In this document: piece by piece, positions 41,093 to 48,647 of the stretch
Numbering within the stretch: the stretch's first letter is position 1
Layout: every line of letters starts with the position of its first letter
Assembly: GCA_018302545.1 (NCBI GenBank)
Contig: JAGVZM010000020.1
Coordinates: forward strand, 1-49,921
Direction of reading: 5' to 3'
Origin: Candidatus Woesearchaeota archaeon
Lineage (GTDB): Archaea > Nanobdellota > Nanobdellia > SCGC-AAA011-G17 > GW2011-AR18
DNA length: 49,921 bases
Notes under the pieces: generated by a model
Told to the model about the DNA's origin: nothing
Seen by the model: only the letters and a program-made list of their open reading frames with translations
The model's database searches: none
Made by a program: the position numbers and the translations under genes

Positions 41093-41467
41093 ATGGCACA
41101 AAATTCAAGTATTGAATCCATATTAACTAAATTACCAAACAATTCTATAGCTTTTTTCTGTTTACACATACCTTATCCAGATATAACGAGAGATAAAATT
41201 CCAAAACACCTAAGGCCTTGGGTTAGATGTTTAGATTTTGAAATTAATCATTGTTGGTCAGATTCTACTGATCTTGGAGTTTATACACTATTAAGAAATT
41301 TAAAATTAAATAATATGCCAGAAGATTTTTTCATACATTGTATGTGGGTTCTAACAGGAACAGAGCGATTAGCTTTTCCTTATATTGAAGAAGGAGATTA
41401 TTATGCTGTAGAAGTACCCTCAAAAAGAGATGCATACAAAATCTTTAGAAAATACCTTCCTAACTAA
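41093..41467 (+). CDS. Hypothetical protein
   Basis: The 124-residue soluble protein mixes helix and strand: SIESILTKLPNNSIAFFCLH, IPYPDITRDKIPKHLRPWVR, CLDFEINHCWSDSTDLGVYT and LTGTERLAFPYIEEGDYYAV. Four Cys and several Trp/His are spread through the sequence without a clear metal motif. No family was recognised. It starts about 25 nt after a TATA-like TCTTAAATATG and sits between S8e and ArgS. Confidence 0.5.
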   Translation: MAQNSSIESILTKLPNNSIAFFCLHIPYPDITRDKIPKHLRPWVRCLDFEINHCWSDSTDLGVYTLLRNLKLNNMPEDFFIHCMWVLTGTERLAFPYIEEGDYYAVEVPSKRDAYKIFRKYLPN

Positions 41468-41504
41468 TAAAAATACTTATTAACCTCCAAATAATTAAAA
41501 TTTT

Positions 41505-43385
41505 ATGAAATTCAAAAAAGAATTTGCTAAACTAATTAGTAAAGAAACCAAGATAGAAGAATCAAAATTAATAAAAATTATAGAAGTTCCACCAGATCTT
41601 AAATTAGGAGATTATGCATTTCCTTGTTTTATATTATCTAAAGAACTAAAAAAATCTCCTCAAGAAATATCAAAATTGTTATCAAATAAATTAAAATCGA
41701 GTTTATTCTTAAAGTTCGAACCAATAGGGCCTTATATAAATGCTTTCGTAAACAAACAAGAATTCATAAAAGAAGTTTTTAAAGATAAAATAATAGAGAA
41801 AAAATCAGAAAGAGTTTTAGTTGAATATATGAGCGCCAACCCAAATAAGCCTTTGCACATAGGCCAAGCTAGAAATATATGCATTGGAAATTCTATGATA
41901 AAAATTTACAAATATTTAGGATATTCAACTTTATCTGTAAATTATGGAGATGATACTGGAGTTAACGTTGGATACAACATTGTTGCACATATGTATTATC
42001 AAATACCAATAAAAACAGATAAAAAATTTGATCATTATTGTGGACAAATATACACAGAAATGAGAAAAAAAGAAGATGATCCAAAATTCAAAGAAATACT
42101 TTCAGAGACTTTATTAAAAATAGAAGAAGGAAAAGATAAAGATGTAATGAAATTCCACCAACAATATACAAAAAAATGTGCTATTTCTCAATTTGAATCT
42201 TGTTGGAGATTAAATGCTTTTTTTAATTTAGCAAATTGGGAATCAGATATATTACATTTAAAATTCTTTGAATCCACAATTGAAAGATTAAAACAGGATA
42301 AACATGTAAGATATTTAGAAGAAGGAGATTTAAAAGGATGTTGGGTTTTAGATTTATCAGAAATAGATGAATTTAAAGGTAATAAAAATACTTATCAAGT
42401 CTTAATAAAATCTGATGGAGTAGCAACTTATGTAGCAAAGGATATAGTCTACGCAATGTGGAAATTAGGTTACCTAAAAAAAGATTTTTTCTATAAAAGG
42501 TTAGTAAAACAATCAAATGAAGATTACATATACACAACAAGTTCAAACCCTGCAGATACAGAACTATCAAAGTTTAGAAATAATGATATAGCAATAGCTG
42601 TAATTGATAATAGGCAAGACCATCCACAAAAAGTCGTAAAAGCAGCTCTAAAAATATTAAATTTTGAAACAGAAAATAAACATTACTATCATCTGAGTTA
42701 TGGTGTAGTTTATTTAACTCCAAAAACCTTAATTGAATTTGGATTTAAATTAACTCCAGAAGAGAAAAAAGAATCAAGGCTTCCGTTCTCATCTAGAAAG
42801 GGTTGGTTCGTTACTTTAGATGAAACAATGAATAAATTACATGAAAAAGCATACCAAGAAAGTAAAAAAAGAAATCTAGAAAAATCTGAGGAATGGCTCC
42901 ATTCAACAGCAGAAGCAATAGCTTTAGCATCATTAAGATTCTTCTTAACAAAGTATGATACAAATAAAGATATCACATTTGATATAGATGAAGTTCTAGA
43001 TATGGAAGGAGAAACTGGAGCATATGTTCTTTATTCCTATGCAAGAATATCGAATATATTCTCAAAAGCAGAATTAGCACCAGAAAAATTGCAGAAAACC
43101 TTCAAACAAGAATTATTACAAGAAGACTTAGAATTAGAAATAATAAAAAAAATCTCACAATTAGACGAAATAATAGAATCAGCAAAAAATAAACTTGCTC
43201 CAAATATTTTGTGTAATTATATATTAGAATTATGCCAATTATTTAATTCATACTATGCGAACTTCCCCATACTAAATAATGAAAAAGATCTAAAGATAGC
43301 AAGACTAAATTTGTTAAAAAAACTGCAAGAAATTCTAAAGACTTCCATTAATCTTATCGGAATAAAAGAAGTAGATAGAATGTGA
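41505..43385 (+). CDS. argS: Arginyl-tRNA synthetase
   Basis: The 626-residue class I synthetase charges tRNA-Arg. It has the N-terminal ArgRS additional domain (KLGDYAFPCFILSKELKKSP, to about residue 90) and then the catalytic domain with SANPNKPLHIGQARNICIGN, where the HIGH motif reads HIGQ (118-121), and NYGDDTGVNVGYN. The region PFSSRKGWFVTLDE provides the KMSKS-equivalent loop (the SSRKG form is used in ArgRS). The C-terminal DALR anticodon-binding domain starts near 505 (LYSYARISNIFSKAELAPE) and continues to the end. It is convergent with the next gene, one base apart. Confidence 0.95.
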   Translation: MKFKKEFAKLISKETKIEESKLIKIIEVPPDLKLGDYAFPCFILSKELKKSPQEISKLLSNKLKSSLFLKFEPIGPYINAFVNKQEFIKEVFKDKIIEKKSERVLVEYMSANPNKPLHIGQARNICIGNSMIKIYKYLGYSTLSVNYGDDTGVNVGYNIVAHMYYQIPIKTDKKFDHYCGQIYTEMRKKEDDPKFKEILSETLLKIEEGKDKDVMKFHQQYTKKCAISQFESCWRLNAFFNLANWESDILHLKFFESTIERLKQDKHVRYLEEGDLKGCWVLDLSEIDEFKGNKNTYQVLIKSDGVATYVAKDIVYAMWKLGYLKKDFFYKRLVKQSNEDYIYTTSSNPADTELSKFRNNDIAIAVIDNRQDHPQKVVKAALKILNFETENKHYYHLSYGVVYLTPKTLIEFGFKLTPEEKKESRLPFSSRKGWFVTLDETMNKLHEKAYQESKKRNLEKSEEWLHSTAEAIALASLRFFLTKYDTNKDITFDIDEVLDMEGETGAYVLYSYARISNIFSKAELAPEKLQKTFKQELLQEDLELEIIKKISQLDEIIESAKNKLAPNILCNYILELCQLFNSYYANFPILNNEKDLKIARLNLLKKLQEILKTSINLIGIKEVDRM

Positions 43386-43386
43386 T

Positions 43387-43998
43387 TTACTTTCTAAATT
43401 TGATAAAAGCTAAAACTCCTACCAAAATAATTATAATACCCACTAAAGAAACAGTAAATGGATTATATTTTTCTTTCTTGCTTCCAGTACTAACCTCTGT
43501 AGGGTCTATTGCAACAAAAGTCTTAGGAATATCAAATTTACTTGTTTTCAAAAATGGAACTTCAAAAAATATAACTGAGTTCTTTCCTTCTAAATTCATA
43601 GATTCTTGTCTAAGAATCATATAAGGTATTGCTTCATAAGTATAATTAACTTTATAATTTTCTGAAGGTTTAATTATAACCTCTTCATCCTCTCCAGAAT
43701 CTTTAGATAATAATAAAACAGTTTCTTTCTCACCAATTTTTTTTACAATTAAGCTATTCTTAATTAAAACAATTCTAGAATTATCAGGATCAACAATATT
43801 AAAATCTATTTTACTACCTTCATAAATCCTTAACCAAGTCTTAGAAAACATGGGCAATAATACTTTAGCATCCTCTCCTTTTTGAACCTCTTGAATGTTT
43901 CCTACCTGATTTTCAGGAAAACTTTTATGATTAGATGAAAATACTAAAGGCAATACTAAGATAAACATCACAAGTAGAGAAACCAATTTAATTTTCAT
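43387..43998 (-). CDS. Secreted protein with C-terminal membrane anchor
   Basis: The 203-residue protein has a signal peptide (1-21, ending VFSS), a beta-rich extracellular domain (about 30-165, with VDPDNSRIVLIKNSLIVKKI and EEVIIKPSENYKVNYTYEA) and a C-terminal membrane helix (VSLVGIIIILVGVLAFIKFRK) that leaves a short basic tail inside. This is a type I anchored surface protein. No family was recognised. It is transcribed divergently from the TFB gene. Confidence 0.55.
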   Translation of the reverse strand: MKIKLVSLLVMFILVLPLVFSSNHKSFPENQVGNIQEVQKGEDAKVLLPMFSKTWLRIYEGSKIDFNIVDPDNSRIVLIKNSLIVKKIGEKETVLLLSKDSGEDEEVIIKPSENYKVNYTYEAIPYMILRQESMNLEGKNSVIFFEVPFLKTSKFDIPKTFVAIDPTEVSTGSKKEKYNPFTVSLVGIIIILVGVLAFIKFRK

Positions 43999-44072
43999 AA
44001 AACAAAAAATAATTAAGCAATTTAAATAATTTATGAAAAAATTATCTAATTTATAAAACTATAAAAACCAAA

Positions 44073-44153
44073 AGCTTTATATATAACAAAATCTAATGCT
44101 TTATAAAGGTTGTTATGACCTTATTGAGGGGTAGTAATTTGGGGGTAATTTTG
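44073..44153 (+). promoter_or_regulatory. tfb promoter and G-tract leader
   Basis: Two TATA-like boxes, GCTTTATATATAAC (from 44074) and GCTTTATAAAGG (from 44099), are about 25 bp apart. The region before the TFB start then contains two related G-rich units, GGGGTAGTAATTT (44128-44140) and GGGGGTAATTTTG (44141-44153), 8 nt before the ATG. Most genes here have no leader, so this one is unusual and may control TFB translation. Confidence 0.45.
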
Positions 44154-44160
44154 TAGTTGA

Positions 44161-45102
44161 ATGGCAGCAGAATACATAAAAAAGTGCCCAGAATGTGGCG
44201 GTTCTAATTTATTGATACAAAAAGATAGAGGAGAAGCTATTTGTAGAGACTGTGGTTTAGTAATTGAAGAGAAAATGATTGACTTTGGTCAAGAATGGCG
44301 TGAATTTTCTGAAGATTCAGCATCCAAAAAAAGGAGAACAGGTGCTCCTATGACTTATACTAAATTTGATAGAGGGCTAGGAACAGATATTGGTCAAAAA
44401 GGAGATATTTATCAATTAAGTGCAAAAGGAAAAAACAAGTTCTTTAGATTAAGAAAATGGCAACATAGAATCTCTACTGCAATTGAAAGAAACTTAAAAC
44501 TAGCCTTAGCAGAATTAAAGAGAGTAAGTTCTTATTTAAAATTACCAAAATCTGTTGAAGAAGAAGCAGCTAGAATATATACTATGGCTGTTCAAAGAGG
44601 ATTGGTTAGAGGACGTTCAATGGAATCTGTTGTAGCAGGTTCTTTATATGCCTCTTGTAGAAGACATGAAGTGCCAAGAACTTTAGATGAATTAAGTGAA
44701 GCATCTGGAATTGATAAAAAAGAAGTTGGAAGAACTTATAGATTTATAACAAGAGAATTAGGAATTAGAATTCTTCCAAGTAATCCAGTAGATTATTTAC
44801 CAAGATTTGTCACAGCTCTAAAATTAAGTGCTGAAACACAAAGTAAGGCTGTTGATATTTTAAATCAAGCTAGGGATGCAGAGTTAACTTCTGGGAGAGG
44901 TCCAACAGGTATTGCAGCAGCTTCTTTATACGTTGCAGCATTAATGAATAATGAAAAAAGAACCCAAAGAGAAGTTGCAGATGTAGCAGGTGTTACAGAA
45001 GTCACAATCAGAAATAGATATAAAGAATTGTTAAAAGAACTCAACCTAAAAGATAAAGTTAAGAAGAAACTTCTAAAAGAAGCAGGAATAGAGGAAGAAT
45101 AA
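44161..45102 (+). CDS. tfb: Transcription initiation factor TFB
   Basis: The 313-residue archaeal TFIIB homologue recruits RNA polymerase to TBP-bound promoters. It has a zinc ribbon with C9, C12, C28 and C31 (KKCPECGGSN, ICRDCGLVIEE), the B-finger/reader region (EWREFSEDSASKKRRTGAPM and KFDRGLGTDIG), and two cyclin-like repeats (about 110-205 and 210-305). The second repeat has the helix-turn-helix TQREVADVAGVTEVTIRNRY that contacts the BRE. The length is standard. A G-rich leader precedes it. The next gene starts 1 nt after the stop. Confidence 0.97.
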   Translation: MAAEYIKKCPECGGSNLLIQKDRGEAICRDCGLVIEEKMIDFGQEWREFSEDSASKKRRTGAPMTYTKFDRGLGTDIGQKGDIYQLSAKGKNKFFRLRKWQHRISTAIERNLKLALAELKRVSSYLKLPKSVEEEAARIYTMAVQRGLVRGRSMESVVAGSLYASCRRHEVPRTLDELSEASGIDKKEVGRTYRFITRELGIRILPSNPVDYLPRFVTALKLSAETQSKAVDILNQARDAELTSGRGPTGIAAASLYVAALMNNEKRTQREVADVAGVTEVTIRNRYKELLKELNLKDKVKKKLLKEAGIEEE

Positions 45103-45103
45103 A

Positions 45104-45421
45104 ATGTCAAGAATTAATTTATATGATGGTGAGCTACCAAAAGAAGGATTTTATAGTCCATCATTTTTTGATTATGCTGATGGATTTGCTATACAAAAGA
45201 GAATAAGTCCTCCATTAGGGGTATTAGGATCAGGACCATTTGATCATATGTGGGATAAAGATGGTGTTTCTATTACATATAGGGGAAATAGTATCTCTAA
45301 CCAATTAACTGTATGTCTTGAAGGGGATGAAAAAAAGGTAGCAGGTGTGGAGAGAATTATTAGAGAAGCAGAAACAGAATTTAATAAAAATCGGATTCAA
45401 ACAACAAACGCAAATGCCTGA
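45104..45421 (+). CDS. Hypothetical protein downstream of tfb
   Basis: The 105-residue protein has an N-terminal Gly/Pro-rich region (INLYDGELPKEGFYSPSFFD, RISPPLGVLGSGPFDHMWDK) and a C-terminal strand-helix (VSITYRGNSISNQLTVCLEG, KKVAGVERIIREAETEFNKN). No family was recognised. One base separates it from the TFB stop codon, so it is transcribed with TFB and perhaps translated by reinitiation. Confidence 0.5.
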   Translation: MSRINLYDGELPKEGFYSPSFFDYADGFAIQKRISPPLGVLGSGPFDHMWDKDGVSITYRGNSISNQLTVCLEGDEKKVAGVERIIREAETEFNKNRIQTTNANA

Positions 45422-45492
45422 TATTTCAAGCCCTTCAAATTAATATTTTTTATCTTCTAAATATTTATAAATTAAGATATTTTTTCAAAATA

Positions 45493-45741
45493 ATGAGGGA
45501 AGTACTATTTAGTGAATTAGATTATGAACATTTTGATTTAGAAGGACTTGATATTCTTGCTAGTTACTATAGAGCTAGAAAGGTTTACTCTCAAGATACT
45601 ATTACTGGACAACAAATTAGAATTTTAGCTATAGATCGAGCATTGTTAGTATATGATCATAATATAAAAGCAGGTAAAGTAGAAATTGCTTTAATTGGAA
45701 GCGAACAAGAAAGAAGAGAACTTTCAAGTAAATTACTATAA
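45493..45741 (+). CDS. Small hypothetical protein
   Basis: The 82-residue soluble alpha/beta protein includes MREVLFSELDYEHFDLEGLD, YYRARKVYSQDTITGQQIRI, LAIDRALLVYDHNIKAGKVE and IALIGSEQERRELSSKLL. No recognised domain. It has its own TATA region (ATATTTATAAATTAAG, about 30 nt before the ATG). Confidence 0.45.
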   Translation: MREVLFSELDYEHFDLEGLDILASYYRARKVYSQDTITGQQIRILAIDRALLVYDHNIKAGKVEIALIGSEQERRELSSKLL

Positions 45742-45849
45742 TTGAATTATTTTATAACTCTTTATGTAATAACTGTCATTCAGATTTAGATGAATTATTC
45801 TAATATTTAACTAAAAGTTTATAAATACTAAATAAAAAATATTTTTCTC

Positions 45850-46290
45850 ATGCCAATAGAAGAATTCATAGAATATGCTGAAAAAAACCAAGGAAATGGA
45901 GAAGCAAGAGCAAGAGAAGATTCAAGACATTTAGCAGTAAGAAGACAGATATTTTATTCACCAAGATTAGTAGGAGTTCCTTCAGATATACAAAATAAAT
46001 TCCAATCTGTACCAATATATAGAGGTCAAAGAGATTTAGTGACTGTTTTAGATATAGTATTTGCCTCAGATGAAGAATTATATTTTGTTAGGGCAACAGC
46101 AGGAACAGCACATGATGATGAAAGAAAACTTTCTATGCTAAGACAAGCTTATGAAGCTGTAAAGTCACAATTCCAAATAATGCCAAGATTAATATTAGCA
46201 AATAGGCCAGGAAATAAAAATAAAATAGATTATAGAGAGCACTCCTATGATTTAAGTCCATTAATTGAACCTTTAGTTAATTCTGCCTAA
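45850..46290 (+). CDS. Hypothetical protein, possible nuclease-like fold
   Basis: The 146-residue protein includes REDSRHLAVRRQIFYSPRLV, QRDLVTVLDIVFASDEELYF and VRATAGTAHDDERKLSMLRQ, with later FQIMPRLILANRPG. The order of an Asp at the end of one strand (TVLDIVFA) and a second strand ending in an acidic/basic pair recalls PD-(D/E)xK nucleases, but the ExK dyad is absent (YFVRATAG). This is only a suggestion. The gene has its own TATA box (GTTTATAAATAC) and is followed by the CARF-like gene. Confidence 0.4.
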   Translation: MPIEEFIEYAEKNQGNGEARAREDSRHLAVRRQIFYSPRLVGVPSDIQNKFQSVPIYRGQRDLVTVLDIVFASDEELYFVRATAGTAHDDERKLSMLRQAYEAVKSQFQIMPRLILANRPGNKNKIDYREHSYDLSPLIEPLVNSA

Positions 46291-46322
46291 AAGTTTATAA
46301 ACAAAATAATTATCAAAAAGCT

Positions 46323-46679
46323 ATGACATGTTTAGTTGCTTCTTTAAGCACAGGAAAGGGGACCTGGGGTCATGTTTCTAGACTAGTCCAAGACGGTGAA
46401 TGGGAAAAAATATTCTTAATAACTAACGAATTTGGAAAAGAAAATTACACAACCGAAAAGAAAGTAGAATTAATTGTAATTAACGATAGAGCAGGACTTG
46501 AAGAAATAAGAGATTCTATAAAACAACAATTACAAGGAAAACTAACAGATACAGAAGTAGCTGTAAATCTAATATCAGGATCAGGAAAAGAACATATTGC
46601 TTTAGTCTCAGCCATATTAAAACTAGGATTCGGAATTAGATTAGTTGCTGTAACTAAAGATGGCGTAAAAGAAGTTTGA
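46323..46679 (+). CDS. CARF-like Rossmann-fold protein
   Basis: The 118-residue single domain has a pattern like CARF or related ligand-sensing Rossmann folds: first strand TCLVASLSTGKGTWGHVSRL (STGKGTW loop), strand KIFLITNEFGKENY, strand VELIVINDR and a long helix DSIKQQLQGKLTDT. The loop-helix VAVNLISGSGKEHIALVSAI at the position of the CARF N-x-T-G-G-T-K motif and the last strand LGFGIRLVAVTKDGVKEV follow. No effector domain is attached and no CRISPR array is in the window. A nucleotide-sensing role is an inference. It has its own TATA box (AGTTTATAAAC). Confidence 0.5.
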   Translation: MTCLVASLSTGKGTWGHVSRLVQDGEWEKIFLITNEFGKENYTTEKKVELIVINDRAGLEEIRDSIKQQLQGKLTDTEVAVNLISGSGKEHIALVSAILKLGFGIRLVAVTKDGVKEV

Positions 46680-46714
46680 ATCAAAAAGGATATAAATTTT
46701 GTTTATTATAATAA

Positions 46715-46820
46715 GATTAATGGAAAGCTAGGGTAAGTTTTGGCGGTTAAACCCGATCTTCGGTTGAAGGTGAAATACCCTTACCAAAGTTAACTGAAAT
46801 CCTGCCCCAAGCAATTCCTT
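46715..46820 (+). ncRNA. Candidate structured RNA upstream of orc1/cdc6
   Basis: This GC-richer block in AT-rich surroundings has many possible helices: an outer stem GGAA-A-GCT-A-GGG (46722-46733) with CCC(C)A-AGC-AA-TTCC (46805-46818), a hairpin CCGA-TCT-TCGG (46753-46763, extended by AA/TT), GGTAAG/CTTACC (46732-46737/46780-46785) as an alternative, and AAGGT/ACC-TT (46767-46771/46777-46782). A TATA box GATATAAATTT (from 46690) lies about 25-30 nt upstream. The downstream cdc6 gene has its own TATA-like ACTTAAAAG, so the RNA may be a separate transcript. Its class is unknown. Confidence 0.45.
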
Positions 46821-46859
46821 TATAGAAAACATTAAAACTTAAAAGATTGTCTCAAAATC

Positions 46860-47900
46860 ATGGGGGATTTATTCAAGGATATTTTAAAAGAGGAAGAATC
46901 ACTATTTTTGAATCCTCAATTTCTAGATTATGATTATCAACCAAAATTAGTTCCGTGTAGAGAACCACAACAACAACAGATAGCCTCATGTATCAAACCA
47001 TTATTACAAAGAAGAAATGGTAAGAATTTAACAGTTTTAGGAACTCCTGGAGTAGGAAAAACAGTATCTCTAAAACATATATTGTATGAATTAAAAGAGG
47101 ATTATTCTAATGAACTATTCTGTATTTATTTAAATTGTTGGAAAAAGGATACTTCATTTAAAGTAATCACAGATATCTGCCATCAATTAAATTATAAGTG
47201 GACCCATAATAAAAACTTTGAAGAACTGGCAAAAGCAGCAGCAGAATTAATAAATGAAAAATCAGCAGTAATAATTTTAGATGAAGTAGATAAACTTCAA
47301 GATGACAACATAATTTATACCCTATTAGAAGATATTTTCAAAAAAACTTTAATACTAATAACCAATGAACAAGATTTCATAATAAAATTAGATAATAGAA
47401 TAAGATCAAGATTACAACCAGAATTATTAGAATTCAAACCCTATACAAAAGAGCAAGTAAGAGAGATATTGCAACAAAGAGTAAAATATGTTTTTGTTCC
47501 AGAAGTTTTAGAACAAGAAGCACTAAACATAATAATAGACAAAACTTTTGAAAGTAAAGATATGCGTGTAGGGATATTCTTACTAAAACAATCAGGAGAG
47601 AATGCAGAAGAGAAAAGCTCAAAAAAGATAACAATAAAATATGCACAAGATGCAATAAATTCTTTAACAGAATTAGATATAAATAATAATCTAAACTCAG
47701 AAGAGACTTTATTGCCTCTAATTAAAGAAAATTCAGGAAAACCACAATCAGAAATATTTAAGATTTATGAAGAAAAAGAGAGAAAATCTTATAGAACATT
47801 CCAAAGAAAGCTAAATGAATTAAAAAAAACAAATAAAATTAAAACAAAAGAAGAGCAAGGAGATCTAGGAAAGCACACAATATTAGAATATTTAGATTAA
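46860..47900 (+). CDS. cdc6: Orc1/Cdc6-type replication initiator
   Basis: The 346-residue AAA+ ATPase belongs to the archaeal Orc1/Cdc6 family, which recognises the origin and loads MCM helicase. Visible are the entry segment PKLVPCREPQQQQIASCIKP, Walker A GTPGVGKT (61-68), Walker B IILDEVDK (138-145), sensor 1 LILITNEQDF, and the lid with Arg (DNRIRSRLQPELLEFKPYTK) that carries the initiator-specific region. The C-terminal winged helix ends in a Lys-rich recognition element (SYRTFQRKLNELKKTNKIKT). It is monocistronic or coupled to a micro-ORF that starts 2 nt after its stop. A nearby origin would be usual. Confidence 0.92.
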   Translation: MGDLFKDILKEEESLFLNPQFLDYDYQPKLVPCREPQQQQIASCIKPLLQRRNGKNLTVLGTPGVGKTVSLKHILYELKEDYSNELFCIYLNCWKKDTSFKVITDICHQLNYKWTHNKNFEELAKAAAELINEKSAVIILDEVDKLQDDNIIYTLLEDIFKKTLILITNEQDFIIKLDNRIRSRLQPELLEFKPYTKEQVREILQQRVKYVFVPEVLEQEALNIIIDKTFESKDMRVGIFLLKQSGENAEEKSSKKITIKYAQDAINSLTELDINNNLNSEETLLPLIKENSGKPQSEIFKIYEEKERKSYRTFQRKLNELKKTNKIKTKEEQGDLGKHTILEYLD

Positions 47901-47901
47901 T

Positions 47902-47958
47902 ATGAATTATAGAAAAAATAAAGAACCTCAAAATAATTTGAATGATTATTTCCAATAG
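47902..47958 (+). CDS. Micro-ORF with PIP-box-like motif
   Basis: An 18-codon frame (MNYRKNKEPQNNLNDYFQ) begins 2 nt after the cdc6 stop codon. QNNLNDYF fits the PCNA-binding PIP-box consensus Q-x-x-[LIM]-x-x-[FY]-[FY], preceded by basic residues as in many real PIP boxes. Position next to the replication initiator suggests a translated peptide that binds the sliding clamp, but a chance match in a short frame cannot be excluded. No separate promoter or ribosome site is visible. Confidence 0.3.
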   Translation: MNYRKNKEPQNNLNDYFQ

Positions 47959-48032
47959 AAATATCACAATTATCGAAATATAGAAAATGAATGTTAATAA
48001 TTATTATAAATAAAAAATAAATAAAAAGAAAA

Positions 48033-48647
48033 ATGAACTTTGAATCTAGGCTAAAACAAACTATTGCAAATTATCAAGGTTTTCTAAAAACAGGAAATAT
48101 AATTGCTGCAAGGAATGTTTTAGTAAATCAATTACAAGCAAGGGGTATTTTTGCAGATAATAAAGATTCTGCTATAAAACCAATTCAAATTGAACTTTGG
48201 GGGACAACTTTTTGTATTCCTGCTCCAGGATTATGTGATCATATAGGATTGAATGTAGGTTATTCCCCACAATGGACTAAATATGAATCTAGAACAAATA
48301 ATATAACTTTAGATCCAGAAAAAAACGGTTATGTTCAAGTTTATTTTGTACATGATGAAGATGACGTAAAAGGAGTAACTTTTGAATTTATGCCTTACTT
48401 GACTCTAGGAAATGCACGAGTATATCCTTATATGTCAAGATCAGGAGAAAAATTACATACTTATGCAAGAGAAGAAGAAGATATGAATGGAGAAATATCT
48501 TTAAGGATCTCTTCAGAAACAAATAGGGTTACAAAAATAAATTTCAAACCAAATATATTAAGAAAAGGAAGTAAATCTATTGAAGGAACATTAACATTAT
48601 TCTTCAAAGATTGTGGTTGGCAAAGTTTAGATGATCTTGTAAATTAA
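48033..48647 (+). CDS. Hypothetical protein
   Basis: The 204-residue soluble protein has a helical N-terminus (MNFESRLKQTIANYQGFLKT, GNIIAARNVLVNQLQARGIF) and a beta-rich body (IQIELWGTTFCIPAPGLCDH, YVQVYFVHDEDDVKGVTFEF, NARVYPYMSRSGEKLHTYA). No family was recognised. Its last four bases overlap the end of the convergent radical SAM gene. The upstream 47960-48032 region is AT-rich and contains only promoter-like A/T runs. Confidence 0.5.
   Translation: MNFESRLKQTIANYQGFLKTGNIIAARNVLVNQLQARGIFADNKDSAIKPIQIELWGTTFCIPAPGLCDHIGLNVGYSPQWTKYESRTNNITLDPEKNGYVQVYFVHDEDDVKGVTFEFMPYLTLGNARVYPYMSRSGEKLHTYAREEEDMNGEISLRISSETNRVTKINFKPNILRKGSKSIEGTLTLFFKDCGWQSLDDLVN

Noticed and set aside
46715-46820. 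RNase P RNA
   Set aside because: GGAAAG near the 5' end and ACTGAAATCC near the 3' end faintly recall CR-I and CR-V, but the element is only about 100 nt, the P4 pairing does not follow and CR-II to CR-IV are absent.
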